Positions 51,175 to 61,130 are shown, numbered from the stretch's first letter. The stretch is DNA of 64,000 nucleotides from Microbacterium sp. BR1 (GCF_002812725.1 NZ_NMUN01000007.1:1-64000); one strand, 5' to 3'. The notes: generated by a model from the sequence alone, not told the origin. Made by a program: numbers and translations.

Positions 51175-53300
51175 GCGTCCGCCTCCCCCTGCGCCTGAAT
51201 GGCGGTGATCGCGATCGTGTTCACGATGTCTTCGACGAGCGCGCCACGCGACAGGTCGTTGATGGGCTTGTTCAGTCCCTGCAGCACGGGCCCGATGGCG
51301 ATCGCGCCGGCAGAGCGCTGCACGGCCTTGTACGTGTTGTTGCCGGTGTTGAGGTCGGGGAAGATGAAGACCGTGGCCCGGCCCGCGACATTCGACCCGG
51401 GCATCTTTGCGGCGGCGACCGCCGCGTCGGCGGCCGCGTCGTACTGGATCGGTCCCTCGACGGCGAGCTGAGGCGCCCGCTCGCGCACCAGTGCGGTCGC
51501 GGCGCGCACCTTCTCGACATCCGCTCCGGATCCCGACGTGCCGGTCGAGTACGACAGCATCGCCACGCGCGGCTCGATGCCGAACTGCTCGGCCGTCGCG
51601 GCGGACGAGATGGCGATGTCGGCGAGCTGTTCGCTGGTCGGGTCGGGTATCACGGCGCAGTCGCCGTAGACGAGCACGCGGTCGGCGAGCGCCATCAGGA
51701 AGACGCTCGAGACGACCGAGACGCCCGGCTTGGTCTTGATGATCTCGAAGGCGGGCCGGATCGTGTGGGCCGTCGTGTGCGCGGCTCCCGAGACCATCCC
51801 GTCGGCCAGCCCGAGGTGGACCATCATCGTGCCGAAGTACGACACGTCCGTCACGGTGTCTGCGGCCTTCGCGTACGTCACGCCCTTGTGCGCGCGCAGC
51901 CGGGCGTACTCCTCCGCGAAGCGGTGCACGTGCACAGCGTCGAAGGGGCTCAGCACCTGGGCGGCGGCGATGTCGATCCCGAGCTCGATCGCGCGGTTTC
52001 GCACCTCGATCTCTTCGCCGAGGATCGTCAGGTCGGCGATGCCGCGGGCGAGCACCCGGGCGGCGGCGCGCAGCACGCGGTCGTCTCCGCCCTCGGGCAG
52101 GACGATGCGACGGCGATCGGATCGTGCACGCTCGACGAGCTGATATCCGAACATCAGAGGTGTCACGACGGTGGCGCGTGCGACGCCGATGGCGCGGAGC
52201 AGTTCGGTCGTGTCGACGTGCGTCTCGAACAGCGAGAGCGCGGTGTCGTAGCGGCGCTGCGAGTCCGCTGCGAGGCGACCGCGCGTGTTCATGATGCGAA
52301 CGGCCGTGTCGTACGTGCCCAGGTCGGTCGTGATGATCGGGAGCGTCGATCCCAGGCCGTCGATCAGGCGCATGATCGGGTCGGGCACGGGGAATCCGCC
52401 GTTCAGCACGATCCCCGAGATCGAGGGGAAGGTGCCCGAGGCGTTTGCGAGCAGGGCGGCGAGCAGCACTTCTGACCGATCGGCGGGGATCACGACGACC
52501 GCGCCCTCGAACAGGCGGGGCAGCACGTTGACCATCGACATACCGGCGACGACGACGCCCAGCGCCTCGCGCGTGAGCAGGTCCGGGTCACCCTTCAGCA
52601 GCGCGCCGTCGACCGAGCGCATGATGCCCCGGATGGAGGGCGCGACCAAGAACTTGTCCTCGGGGATCGCCCACACCGGCACGCCCGCGCTGCCGTGGGC
52701 CGCCACGGCGCGGCGGACCGACGCGACGGTCTCGTCGAGACGATCGGCGTCGGCACGGTTGGCGACCACCGCGAAGAGCTCGGCGCGACCATGGGCGAGC
52801 TCGACGAGCGCCAGGTCGGCGATCTGGCCCATCTCGTCCGGGGTGCGGGCGACGGAGGTTCCGAGCTGTTCGCCCTGCCCCTGCCCCGCTCGGCCCCCCA
52901 GGACCAGCAGGACGGGCGCGCCGAGGTTGGCCGCGATGCGTGCGTTGTATGCCAGCTCTGCCGGGCTCCCGACATCCGTGTAGTCGCTGCCGAGGATGAC
53001 GACGGCGTCGCAACGCGCTTCGACCGCTTTGAACCGCTCGACGATCGTGGCGAGCGCGGCCTCGGCGTCGGCTCGCACGTCGTCGTAGGTGACACCGACA
53101 CACTCTTCGTAGGACAGGTCGACACCGTCGTGTTCGAGCAGCATCTCGAGGACGTAGTCGCGTTCGACGGTCGAGCGCGCGATGGCACGGAAGACCCCGA
53201 CGCGGGCCATCGCGTGGCTCAGCGTGTCGAGCACGCCGAGTGCGATCGAGGACTTGCCGGAGCTGCCCTCTGCGGACGTGATGAAGATGCTCTGCGCCAC
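51171..53300 (-). CDS. pta: Phosphate acetyltransferase
   Basis: The start is GTG 53300 (VAQSIFITSAEGSSGKSSIALG); upstream in-frame codons run through the SRP RNA gene and are not coding. The 709-residue product has a BioD-like P-loop N-domain (residues about 1-215), a DRTGG regulatory domain (about 225-335) and the C-terminal transferase (MFGYQLVERARSDRRRIVLPEGGDDRVLRAA; AHTTAHTIRPAFEIIKTKPG; VFIFPDLNTGNNTYKAVQRS). It interconverts acetyl-CoA and acetyl phosphate with AckA. Confidence 0.96.
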   Translation of the reverse strand: MAQSIFITSAEGSSGKSSIALGVLDTLSHAMARVGVFRAIARSTVERDYVLEMLLEHDGVDLSYEECVGVTYDDVRADAEAALATIVERFKAVEARCDAVVILGSDYTDVGSPAELAYNARIAANLGAPVLLVLGGRAGQGQGEQLGTSVARTPDEMGQIADLALVELAHGRAELFAVVANRADADRLDETVASVRRAVAAHGSAGVPVWAIPEDKFLVAPSIRGIMRSVDGALLKGDPDLLTREALGVVVAGMSMVNVLPRLFEGAVVVIPADRSEVLLAALLANASGTFPSISGIVLNGGFPVPDPIMRLIDGLGSTLPIITTDLGTYDTAVRIMNTRGRLAADSQRRYDTALSLFETHVDTTELLRAIGVARATVVTPLMFGYQLVERARSDRRRIVLPEGGDDRVLRAAARVLARGIADLTILGEEIEVRNRAIELGIDIAAAQVLSPFDAVHVHRFAEEYARLRAHKGVTYAKAADTVTDVSYFGTMMVHLGLADGMVSGAAHTTAHTIRPAFEIIKTKPGVSVVSSVFLMALADRVLVYGDCAVIPDPTSEQLADIAISSAATAEQFGIEPRVAMLSYSTGTSGSGADVEKVRAATALVRERAPQLAVEGPIQYDAAADAAVAAAKMPGSNVAGRATVFIFPDLNTGNNTYKAVQRSAGAIAIGPVLQGLNKPINDLSRGALVEDIVNTIAITAIQAQGEADA

Positions 53301-53332
53301 GTCGTCCAGCCTAGGCGCCGCGAAAGAATAAG

Positions 53333-53419
53333 ACTCTCCGCGCACCCGGCAGAGCCTGGTTACCCTTGCTACGTTTCCGTCCTGGGGGAGTTGGCCTGGA
53401 TGCCGCCGCGCGGAGAGCT
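53333..53419 (-). ncRNA. ffs: Small bacterial SRP RNA (4.5S type)
   Basis: On the - strand the core reads CCAGGACGGAAACGTAGCA: the helix 8 apical loop with CAGG facing AGCA across ACG-GAAA-CGT, the Ffh-binding structure. Flanking arms CTCTCCGCGC and GCGCGGAGAG pair as the terminal stem, and the 3' side continues into TCTTATTCTTT. This matches actinobacterial SRP RNAs in my memory. It lies in the divergent gap between pta and the MoxR gene and is not coding. Confidence 0.88.
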
Positions 53420-53588
53420 GCATCGAGTCTAACCGTCGTGCGGCGCAGAAACGAACGGATGCCTCCGACCGTGCGCGTCCGCCGAGAGTCAGGCAACTCC
53501 CGGCCTGGGCACGCTCCCGTCGGGTTACGATTGGATAACGCAGGGTCACTGTCGACCCTCCCCACCCGACGACGATCCAGGGGGTCGC

Positions 53589-54671
53589 ATGCCGGATTCA
53601 CCCGCACCTGCTGAGCTGCTGCACGAGTCTGAGCAGGCTCGCACCGATGCACGACGCGGCGTGCCCCCCGCGCCCGCGGTGCCCCCCGCGCCTTCCGCGC
53701 AGATGGACGCGGAACGGTTCGCCGCGCTCACGGGCGCCATCGCCTCCTCCGTCTCGAGCGTGATCGACGGCAAGCCCGCCGCCGTCCGCACAGCGCTCGT
53801 GGCCCTCCTCGCGGAGGGGCACCTGCTGATCGAGGACGTGCCGGGGGTCGGGAAGACCATGCTGGCGAAGGCCCTCGCGACGTCCGTCGATGCGAGCGTG
53901 CGACGCATCCAGTTCACCCCCGATCTGCTTCCTGGCGACGTGACCGGCGTATCCGTCTACGACCCGGCAGAACGCGAGTTCGAGTTCAAGGCCGGCGCGA
54001 TCTTCGCCCACATCGTGATCGCCGACGAGATCAACCGTTCATCGCCCAAGACGCAGTCGGCGCTGCTCGAGGCGATGGAAGAGGGGCAGGTGACGGTGGA
54101 TGGCCGAACGCATCCGCTGCCCGACCCCTTCCTCGTCGTCGCGACCCAGAATCCCCTCGAGATGGAGGGCACGTACGCCCTGCCCGAGGCGCAGCGCGAC
54201 CGGTTCATGATGCGCATCTCGATGGGTTACCCGGACGCTGCATCCGAGGCGCTCATGCTGCGTCAGCGCGACACCGTGAACCCGCTCGTCGCCCTGCAGC
54301 CCGTCGTGACGACCGCCGAGGTGTCGCGGATGATCGCGTTCGCCCGCGCCGTGCACATCTCACCTTCGGTCGAGGAGTACGCCGTCGCGCTCTCGCGGGC
54401 GACGCGAACGCACCCCGACCTGCGGCTGGGCGCGAGCCCGCGCGCGACGCTCCAGCTCGTGCGCGCAGCCAAGGTCTGGGCCGCGCTCGACGCGCGGAGC
54501 TTCGTGATCCCCGATGACCTGATCGCGCTGCTCCAGCCCGTGTTCGCGCATCGCCTCATCCCGACCCGCAGCGTCACGGGCACGCGTGCTCGGGGCGGGA
54601 CCGACACCGTCGCCGCGATCATCGACCGTATCGCCGCAACCGTTCGGGTACCGGTCGCGGCACGCTCGTGA
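53589..54671 (+). CDS. MoxR-family AAA+ ATPase
   Basis: This 360-residue protein has a Pro-rich N-terminal extension, then the AAA_3 domain with Walker A EDVPGVGKTMLAKALA, Walker B IVIADEINRSSPKTQSALLEAMEEGQVT, sensor ATQNPLEMEGTYALPEAQRDRFMM and a lid domain. MoxR proteins act as chaperones for von Willebrand-type partners. It is the first gene of a MoxR-DUF58-transglutaminase operon, overlapping the next gene by 4 nt. Confidence 0.93.
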   Translation: MPDSPAPAELLHESEQARTDARRGVPPAPAVPPAPSAQMDAERFAALTGAIASSVSSVIDGKPAAVRTALVALLAEGHLLIEDVPGVGKTMLAKALATSVDASVRRIQFTPDLLPGDVTGVSVYDPAEREFEFKAGAIFAHIVIADEINRSSPKTQSALLEAMEEGQVTVDGRTHPLPDPFLVVATQNPLEMEGTYALPEAQRDRFMMRISMGYPDAASEALMLRQRDTVNPLVALQPVVTTAEVSRMIAFARAVHISPSVEEYAVALSRATRTHPDLRLGASPRATLQLVRAAKVWAALDARSFVIPDDLIALLQPVFAHRLIPTRSVTGTRARGGTDTVAAIIDRIAATVRVPVAARS

Positions 54672-55948
54672 AACGGCCGACCTCGAGGAACTGGCCGCTG
54701 ACCGTTCGGGGCGGCGGCGCCCTCCTGGTCGCGATCGTGAGCTTCGTCGCGGCCCGCGAGCTGGGCATCGTCGAGCTGATGTATATCGGATGCCTCTTGC
54801 TCGCCCTGCTCGTCGCCGGGTTCGCCCTGCTGCACATCGGTCGCCGGGTCGGCCAGGCGGAACGCACGCTCCGGCCCGATGTCGTGCCGGTCGGATCCGA
54901 GACGCGGGTGCACGCGCGCGTCTCGATGCGGAGCGTTTCGCCGTTCGGCGCGATCCGCTGGTCGGACCACCTGCCCGAGGCGCTCGAGGGCGACGCTCGG
55001 GGCGACGCGTCCGTACTCGCGACCCGCTCGGCCGGTCCGGATCAGCCACTCGACATCGCGTACTCGGCACGTGCCGTACGTCGAGGCGTGTGGAGCATCG
55101 GGCCCCTGACCCTGCGGACGACCGACCCCTTCGGCCTCGTCCGACGCACGCACACCCCGGCCGGCGATACGCGGATCGTGGCGGTGCCCGCGACCATCCC
55201 GCTCCCCCATGTCGCGATCTCCGCGGGCGAAGCGGGCGGCGCCCTGCACGCCTCGTCCGACCAGCTCGGGCAGGGTGCCGACAACCTGATCGCCCGCCCC
55301 TATGTGCCGGGCGACTCGATGCGGCGCATCCACTGGCGCGCCACGGCACACCGCGACACGCTCATGGTGCGACAAGAAGAGCAGGAGTCGACCCACGCGG
55401 CGACCGTACTGCTCGATCTCGGCGCTCCGCGGTGGGATGCCTCGGCTCGGGACGGTACCGGGCAGGATCCCGCGTTCGAATCCGCACTGTCGACGTGCGT
55501 GTCGATCGTCCTGCGGCTCGCGCGCGACGGGTACCAGGTCGGCGTGATCGATACGGACGGCACACCGATCTGCGAGCCGCTCCCGGGTATCGATGCGCCC
55601 GAGGACGTCGAACAGATGCTGTTGCGGTTCGCATCCCTCACGTCACGCCGCCACGACACGCTGCCGGGTCTCGCTCAGCGCTATGCCGGCGCTCAGGCCG
55701 GCCCGATCGTGTTGATCACGGGCATCCTGCGCCTGCAGGACGCGGACGCGCTGGCACCGCTCGCACACCACTCGAGCCTTCCGATCCTGCTCGTCGCCAC
55801 ACCGTCCGCGGAAGCCCTCGAGCGCGCTACGCAGGCCGGGTGGCGGACCGCCGCGATCGGCCCCGAGGTCGATCTGGCGGGCGTGTGGTCGGAGGTCGCC
55901 GACCGCGGCGCGCACCATGCCGAGGCCTCGAGTCATGTCTACGCGTGA
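54668..55948 (+). CDS. DUF58 domain membrane protein
   Basis: This 426-residue protein starts with GTG overlapping the MoxR stop. Two N-terminal membrane helices (residues about 12-60) precede a beta region and the DUF58 signature RPYVPGDSMRRIHWRATAHRDTLMVRQEEQES. A von Willebrand-like fold (HAATVLLDLGA, GPIVLITGI) follows. It is the usual partner of MoxR and the transglutaminase protein; the trio is thought to act in envelope assembly. Confidence 0.9.
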   Translation: MKRPTSRNWPLTVRGGGALLVAIVSFVAARELGIVELMYIGCLLLALLVAGFALLHIGRRVGQAERTLRPDVVPVGSETRVHARVSMRSVSPFGAIRWSDHLPEALEGDARGDASVLATRSAGPDQPLDIAYSARAVRRGVWSIGPLTLRTTDPFGLVRRTHTPAGDTRIVAVPATIPLPHVAISAGEAGGALHASSDQLGQGADNLIARPYVPGDSMRRIHWRATAHRDTLMVRQEEQESTHAATVLLDLGAPRWDASARDGTGQDPAFESALSTCVSIVLRLARDGYQVGVIDTDGTPICEPLPGIDAPEDVEQMLLRFASLTSRRHDTLPGLAQRYAGAQAGPIVLITGILRLQDADALAPLAHHSSLPILLVATPSAEALERATQAGWRTAAIGPEVDLAGVWSEVADRGAHHAEASSHVYA

Positions 55949-58217
55949 GGCGCGGCGCCGGGCCCGACCATCGATCGGGCTCGCGCTCGCCGTGCTCGTC
56001 GCGGTGTCGACGGCGCTTCTGCCCCTCGCCCGCGTCGTAGAACCGGGAGCGTGGATCGCCGGCTCGTTCGCGATCATCGTCCTCGTGCTGGCGACCGGCT
56101 ACACCGCACGACGCTTCGGCCTGCCTCCGCTCGCCGTGAGTCTGATCGGGCTCGGCGTGTGGGTCGTCACGATCACGGCCGTGTTCGCACGTGGTTCGGC
56201 TCTGCTCGGCGTGATCCCGATGCCCGCGACGTTCCGTGAGGTCCCCCTCCTCATCGATGCCGCGATGACGCAGGTACGCGACGGCGCAGCCCCGCTGATC
56301 GCGGGGACGCCCCTCTCTTTCGTCATCGTGGCGGCCGCGGGGCTGCTCGCGATCGCGATCGACCATGTCGTCGTCACGGCTCGGATGCCCCTGCTCGCCA
56401 TCGTGGCGCTGATCACCATCTACCTCATCCCGTCGATCGCCGTACCCCAGAGCATCGACATCGGCATCTTCATCGCCTTCGCCGTCGGGTTGCTGCTGCT
56501 GCTGGGCGTCGAGACGGCGACACGCGCCCGCGGCTCCAGCGCAGAGGGGACCCGCCGCTCCGCCGACGATCTCGCACCGACAGAGCGCACGCGGCGCGGA
56601 ACAGCCGTCACCGCCGTCGGAGTGGGGGCCGTCGCGCTCGTCGTGGCGATCGTCGCGACACCCGCGCTCCCCGCGCCGGTCCTGGGAGGCACGAGCGTCG
56701 TCGCCGTCCGCGGCAACTCGATCGATCCGTCACTCGATCTCGGTCGCGACCTGCGGCGACCTCAGGACACCGAGGTGCTGCAGGTGCGCAGCGACGCGCC
56801 CGCTCCGCCCTACCTCCGCGCCGTCACGCTGTCGCGGTTCGACGGCGACGACTGGCAGCCCGACCGTGGCCTGACGGCATCCCTCGACGAGGAGTTCGAG
56901 CCCGTCGCGGTCGACCCCGACGTGCCCATCGTCGAATACACCGCCACGGTGCAGGTCGTGAACTACGTGAGTCCGTGGCTTCCGGTGCCCTACCCGGCTG
57001 TCGCACTCGAGGGCATCGAGGGCGACTGGTCGGTACTTCCCCAGAACCGAACGGTCATCTCGCGCTCCTCGTCACCGCAGGGCCAGGACTACCAGATCAC
57101 CTACGACGTCGCCCGGCCATCCGCCGAACGGATCCGCGCTTCGGAAGCGACCATCGAAGCCGATTCGCCCACGTTGGGCCTGCCCGAGGATGACCCCGCC
57201 GTCATCGCCATCCGCGAGCAGGCCCTCGCCGTGACGTCCGCGACGAGCAGCGACTACGACGCCCTCGTCGCGCTGCAACGATGGTTCCGGGGACTCGAGT
57301 TCGAGTATTCGCTCAACGCGCCCGTCAGATCCGGCTTCGATGGCACGGGCCTCGAGGCCGTGCAGGAGTTCCTCGAAGTGAAGAGCGGCTACTGCGTGCA
57401 CTTCGCCTCGGCATTCGCGATCATGGCGCGCACCCTCGACATGCCGGCCCGGATCGTGGTCGGGTACCTGCCCGGCACGGCGACGAACGAGTCGATCGAC
57501 GATCAGACGGTCCACGAGGTCTACAGCTCGCAGCTGCACGCCTGGCCCGAGGTTCATTTCGAGGGCATCGGATGGATCCCGTTCGAGCCGACGAACAGCC
57601 TCGGCGTGCCGACGGCGTTCGCCTCGTCCGCGACCTCGGGGACGGCCGACGGGTTCGCGGGCGAGGCCGCGCCGCTCGCCTCCCAGGCGCCATCGGCATC
57701 GGACGCGCCGAACGAGACGGATAGGACGGATGGCACCGATGCATCGACCGGCACCACCGGCGTCAACGCGGGTCCGCCCATCGGCCTCGCGCTCGCCGTC
57801 GTCTTCGTGCTCGCGTTGCCCGGCGTGTGGCGTGCCATCCGGCGGCGGCACCGCCTGATCGTGGCGCACACGGGCGACGCCGCGGCGGCGTGGGACGAGG
57901 CATCCGACACCGCCCTCGACCTCGGCATCGCTCTGCCCCGCGGAGAGTCGCCGCGGGTGCTGGGACGACGACTGGTCGACGAAGAGGGAGCGGATGCCGC
58001 GGCGATGGCCGTGCTCGTCGCCGCGATCGAACACGTGAGCTACGCGCCGCCGAAGACGAAGGATCCGCGCGCGGCCGAACCGCCGCTCGACGATGCCGTG
58101 CGCACCGTCCGTGCGAGCATGCTGGCCGTCGCGGACCGGCGGACGCGTGTCACCGCGGCCCTGATCCCCCGGTCGCTCTTCGGTCGGCGGGCGGCAGAGA
58201 TGCGAGCGGCACGATAG
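55935..58217 (+). CDS. TgpA-like transglutaminase membrane protein
   Basis: This 760-residue protein starts at ATG 55935 (MSTREARRRARPS) or 55917, overlapping the DUF58 gene. Five to six membrane helices span residues about 15-205, then an extracellular region contains a transglutaminase core: SGYCVHFASAFAIMARTLDMPARIVVGYLPG (catalytic Cys) and HAWPEVHFEGIGWIPFEPT (His; acidic Glu in place of the more usual Asp). A final helix (residues about 620-640) and a DUF4129-like cytoplasmic tail end it. It completes the MoxR-DUF58-TgpA module. Confidence 0.9.
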   Translation: MSTREARRRARPSIGLALAVLVAVSTALLPLARVVEPGAWIAGSFAIIVLVLATGYTARRFGLPPLAVSLIGLGVWVVTITAVFARGSALLGVIPMPATFREVPLLIDAAMTQVRDGAAPLIAGTPLSFVIVAAAGLLAIAIDHVVVTARMPLLAIVALITIYLIPSIAVPQSIDIGIFIAFAVGLLLLLGVETATRARGSSAEGTRRSADDLAPTERTRRGTAVTAVGVGAVALVVAIVATPALPAPVLGGTSVVAVRGNSIDPSLDLGRDLRRPQDTEVLQVRSDAPAPPYLRAVTLSRFDGDDWQPDRGLTASLDEEFEPVAVDPDVPIVEYTATVQVVNYVSPWLPVPYPAVALEGIEGDWSVLPQNRTVISRSSSPQGQDYQITYDVARPSAERIRASEATIEADSPTLGLPEDDPAVIAIREQALAVTSATSSDYDALVALQRWFRGLEFEYSLNAPVRSGFDGTGLEAVQEFLEVKSGYCVHFASAFAIMARTLDMPARIVVGYLPGTATNESIDDQTVHEVYSSQLHAWPEVHFEGIGWIPFEPTNSLGVPTAFASSATSGTADGFAGEAAPLASQAPSASDAPNETDRTDGTDASTGTTGVNAGPPIGLALAVVFVLALPGVWRAIRRRHRLIVAHTGDAAAAWDEASDTALDLGIALPRGESPRVLGRRLVDEEGADAAAMAVLVAAIEHVSYAPPKTKDPRAAEPPLDDAVRTVRASMLAVADRRTRVTAALIPRSLFGRRAAEMRAAR

Positions 58218-58244
58218 GATGGTCGGCGGCCCGCGAGGGCCCCA

Positions 58245-58332
58245 GGAGGATTCGCCTAGTGGCCTATGGCGCACGCTTGGAAAGCGTGTTGAGTGAAAGC
58301 TCTCAGGGGTTCGAATCCCCTATCCTCCGCCA
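58245..58332 (+). tRNA. tRNA-Ser (anticodon GGA), CCA encoded
   Basis: Acceptor GGAGGAT pairs with ATCCTCC, the anticodon stem ACGCT/AGCGT encloses TTGGAAA, a long variable arm follows (TTGAGTGAAAGCTCTCA), and the T-arm is GGGGTTCGAATCCCC. Discriminator G and CCA are encoded. Confidence 0.96.
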
Positions 58333-58339
58333 GCAGTTC

Positions 58340-58762
58340 CTATCGCAGCGCGGTGAGTTCCGCGGCGAGTTCGCGGACCTGAGCCGCGACCGCGTCCCGC
58401 ATCCCGCGCACGCCGTCGAGATCCCACTCCTCGGGGTTCGGGAACTCCCACTCGACCAGGCGTTCGCCAACCGGCGCGGGAAGCGCGAGCCCGGGCTTCA
58501 TGGTCACCACGACGTCCGCGTCGGCCAGATCGGCCTCGGTGACGAGGCGGGGAATGGCAGCGGATGTGTCGGCACCCAGCTCGTGCAACGACTCCGCCAC
58601 GACGGGGTTGATCTCGGCCGCGGGCTTCAGCCCCGCGCTGGTCGCGAGGAACTGCCCCGGGGCGACGACGTCGAGCAGGTGCGCGCCGAGCTGCGAGCGG
58701 CCCGCGTTGTGCTGGCAGATGAAGAGAACCGTGGGCTTGGCGGTGACGGATTCCGTGGTCAT
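58340..58762 (-). CDS. arsC: Arsenate reductase, LMW phosphatase fold
   Basis: This 140-residue protein has the P-loop FICQHNAGRSQLG (C-x5-R) and AEINPVVAESLHELGADTS, with VVTMKPG at the third strand. The LMW-PTP-type ArsC family reduces arsenate to arsenite using mycothiol or thioredoxin systems. It overlaps the FAD oxidoreductase stop region by 4 nt at the end of the arsenic/phosphate operon. Confidence 0.87.
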   Translation of the reverse strand: MTTESVTAKPTVLFICQHNAGRSQLGAHLLDVVAPGQFLATSAGLKPAAEINPVVAESLHELGADTSAAIPRLVTEADLADADVVVTMKPGLALPAPVGERLVEWEFPNPEEWDLDGVRGMRDAVAAQVRELAAELTALR

Positions 58763-60141
58763 GCGCTTACTCCGATGATGTTGTGGGCCCGCGACCAGGC
58801 CTGCGTTGCGATCTGGACGGCGTCCCAGGGCGAGCTGAGGGGCGGCGTGTACGAAAGGTCGAGGTCGCTGATCTGCTCGACCGAGAGCCCGGCGAACAGG
58901 GCGGTCGCGTAGGTGTCGACCCGCTTCGCGGTTTCGGTTCCGAGTCGCCCGACGAGCTGTGCGCCCAGGAGCAGGCCGGACTCGGTGTCTGCGGTTATGC
59001 GGATGTCGATCGGCTGAGCGCCCGGATAGTAGCGCTTGTGGTCGTCGGCCGTCGTCTGCGTCGTCGCGGGCGAGAAGCCGCCCGCGATCGCCTCGTGTTC
59101 GCGCAGGCCCGTGCGTGCTGCGACGACATCGAACACCTTCACAACCTGGGTACCGACCGATCCGGCGAAGCGCGCCTGCCCGCCGACGGCGTTCTCGCCC
59201 GCGACACGGCCCTGCTTGTGCGCGGTGGTGCCGAGCGGCAGGTAGGTCACCCCGAGCAGGCGGTGGTGCGTGACGACGCCGTCTCCCGCGGCGAACACGT
59301 GGGGCAGTCCTGTGCGCATCTGCTCGTCGACGACGACGGCACGCCCCGCGCCCAGGCTCGCTCCGGCCTCCTCGAGCAGAGACGTGTTGGGCCGCACCCC
59401 GACGACGGCGAGCACGAGGTCCGCGGTGTGCGAAACGGCCTGGCCGAGGCGCTCCGCGTGCACGACGAGTCCCGCATCCGTCTTCTCGACGCCCTTGACC
59501 AGGGTGTTGGTGTGGACCTCGACGCCGTGGGCGGCGAGTTCGTCGTGCACGGTGGCGGCGAGTTCGGGATCGAGCGTCGACAGCACTTCGGGCCCGCGCT
59601 GCAACTGGATCACACGCATCCCGCGGGCGCGGAATCCCTCGGCCATCTCGAGGCCGACGTATCCGGCACCGATGATCACCGCGGTGCGCGGGTCGCGCTC
59701 GGCCAGGTGGGCGTCGAGGGCGAACGTGTCACCCATCGAGTGGATGACGTGGACGCCGTCCGCGGGACCCAGCGTCCCCAGCCCCGCGATTCCGGCGTAC
59801 GTGGGCAGAGCGCCCGTGCCCACGATGAGTTCGTCGTAGGCGATCTGCGACTCCCCCGACCCGTCGCGGACCGTCAGGCGCCGCGCACCCGCATCGATGC
59901 GTGTCGCGAGGGTGTTCAGCCGCAGGCGCATCCCGGTCGCCTCGAGGTCGGCGTGCGTCCGATGCGCGAGCGACTGCCAGGGCTGCACGTCCCCCGAGAA
60001 GTAGTAGGGGATGCCGCAGATCGAGTAGTTCGGGTATTCGTCGGCGACGACGACGGTCACGTCGACGGAGGGGTCGAGCTCGCGGGCACGGAGCGCGGCG
60101 GAGATTCCCGCGTCGCTTCCGCCGATGGCGACGATGTGCAT
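58759..60141 (-). CDS. FAD-dependent pyridine nucleotide-disulfide oxidoreductase, CoA-disulfide reductase-like
   Basis: This 460-residue flavoprotein has the FAD site AIGGSDAGISAALRARE, the conserved single Cys42 in YSICGIPYY used by CoADR and NADH oxidase, the NAD(P) site VIIGAGYVGLEMAEGF, VFAAGDGV and a dimerisation domain with PYT region (LDLSYTPPLSSPWDAVQ). It could supply a thiol cofactor reductant or act on arsenic metabolism; genes of this class recur beside arsC in actinobacteria. It follows pstS by 11 bp. Confidence 0.85.
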   Translation of the reverse strand: MHIVAIGGSDAGISAALRARELDPSVDVTVVVADEYPNYSICGIPYYFSGDVQPWQSLAHRTHADLEATGMRLRLNTLATRIDAGARRLTVRDGSGESQIAYDELIVGTGALPTYAGIAGLGTLGPADGVHVIHSMGDTFALDAHLAERDPRTAVIIGAGYVGLEMAEGFRARGMRVIQLQRGPEVLSTLDPELAATVHDELAAHGVEVHTNTLVKGVEKTDAGLVVHAERLGQAVSHTADLVLAVVGVRPNTSLLEEAGASLGAGRAVVVDEQMRTGLPHVFAAGDGVVTHHRLLGVTYLPLGTTAHKQGRVAGENAVGGQARFAGSVGTQVVKVFDVVAARTGLREHEAIAGGFSPATTQTTADDHKRYYPGAQPIDIRITADTESGLLLGAQLVGRLGTETAKRVDTYATALFAGLSVEQISDLDLSYTPPLSSPWDAVQIATQAWSRAHNIIGVSA

Positions 60142-60152
60142 GATGGTCCTTT

Positions 60153-61130
60153 TCAGCCGAGTGAGGCGAGTTCGTCCTGGGCGAGGGTGATCTGCTCGGC
60201 GGTGAGCGGCACGACGAGGGCCCGCTGCGCGATGTCCACCGCGTTCTCGACGTAGAAGTCCACGAACGCCTTCACCTCGGGCTTGTCGGCATACGAAGCG
60301 TTGTTGACGTAGATGAACAGCGGACGACTGAGCGGCGTATAACTGCCGTCCTGAACGGTCTCGACGGTCGGCGAGACTCCGTCGACGGATGCGGCGACGA
60401 TGACCCCCTCGTTCTCTTCGACGTAGCTCAGACCGAGGAATCCGATGCCACCGCGCTCCCGTCCGACCCCGTCGACCGTCGCGTTGTCGTCTTCCGAGGC
60501 GCTGTAGTCGGAGCGGATAGCGCCCTCTTCGCCGTTGATCGCCTCGCTGAAGTAATCGAAGGTCCCCGAGTCGTCGCCCGCGCCGAACAGCACGATCGGC
60601 TCGTCGGGGAAGTCGGGGTCGACCTGGTTCCAGTTCGTGATGTCGCCCTCGGACTCGGGTGCCCAGATCGTCGCGAGCTGCTCGACGGTGAGATCTGTTG
60701 CCCAGTCGTTCTCGGGGTTGATGATGACCGACAGACCGTCGTTGGCCACGATGATCTCGGTGTATTCGACCCCGGCCTCTTCGCAGGCAGCGATCTCATC
60801 GTCCGAGATCGCGCGAGATGCGTTCGACAGGTCGGTTTCGCCGTCGCAAAAGGCACGGAATCCGGCGGAGGTGCCCGTGATCGTCACGACGACGTCGACG
60901 TCCGGCTCCTGCCCGGCGAAGAGATGGGCGGCGGCGTTGGTGAGGGGCGCGACCGTCGACGACCCGTCGGTGACGACGGTGCCGCCGAGCGTTCCGCTGG
61001 TCTCGTTGCCCCCGGACTCCCCCGCGCATGCGCTCAGCAGGAGCGCCCCCGAGATCACCGCGACGGCCATGCCGAATGATCTGACGCGCCGGGCGCCTCG
61101 CGGCGAATCGACGATGGATGTGACGTTCAT
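60153..61130 (-). CDS. pstS: PstS-like phosphate-binding lipoprotein in an arsenic operon
   Basis: This 325-residue protein has a lipoprotein signal (lipobox LSAC, Cys35) and the PstS fold: GGTVVTDGSSTVAPLTNAAAHLF, ITGTSAGFRAFCDGETDLSNASRAI, VLFGAGDDSGTFDYFSEAINGEEGA, and ERGGIGFLGLSYV. The phosphate ligands DGSST, TGTSAG and GDDSGT are present. No Pst permease or ATPase genes are adjacent. It lies behind a palindrome shared with the arsR-arsC promoter, so it is probably arsenic-inducible and may discriminate phosphate from arsenate. Confidence 0.85.
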   Translation of the reverse strand: MNVTSIVDSPRGARRVRSFGMAVAVISGALLLSACAGESGGNETSGTLGGTVVTDGSSTVAPLTNAAAHLFAGQEPDVDVVVTITGTSAGFRAFCDGETDLSNASRAISDDEIAACEEAGVEYTEIIVANDGLSVIINPENDWATDLTVEQLATIWAPESEGDITNWNQVDPDFPDEPIVLFGAGDDSGTFDYFSEAINGEEGAIRSDYSASEDDNATVDGVGRERGGIGFLGLSYVEENEGVIVAASVDGVSPTVETVQDGSYTPLSRPLFIYVNNASYADKPEVKAFVDFYVENAVDIAQRALVVPLTAEQITLAQDELASLG

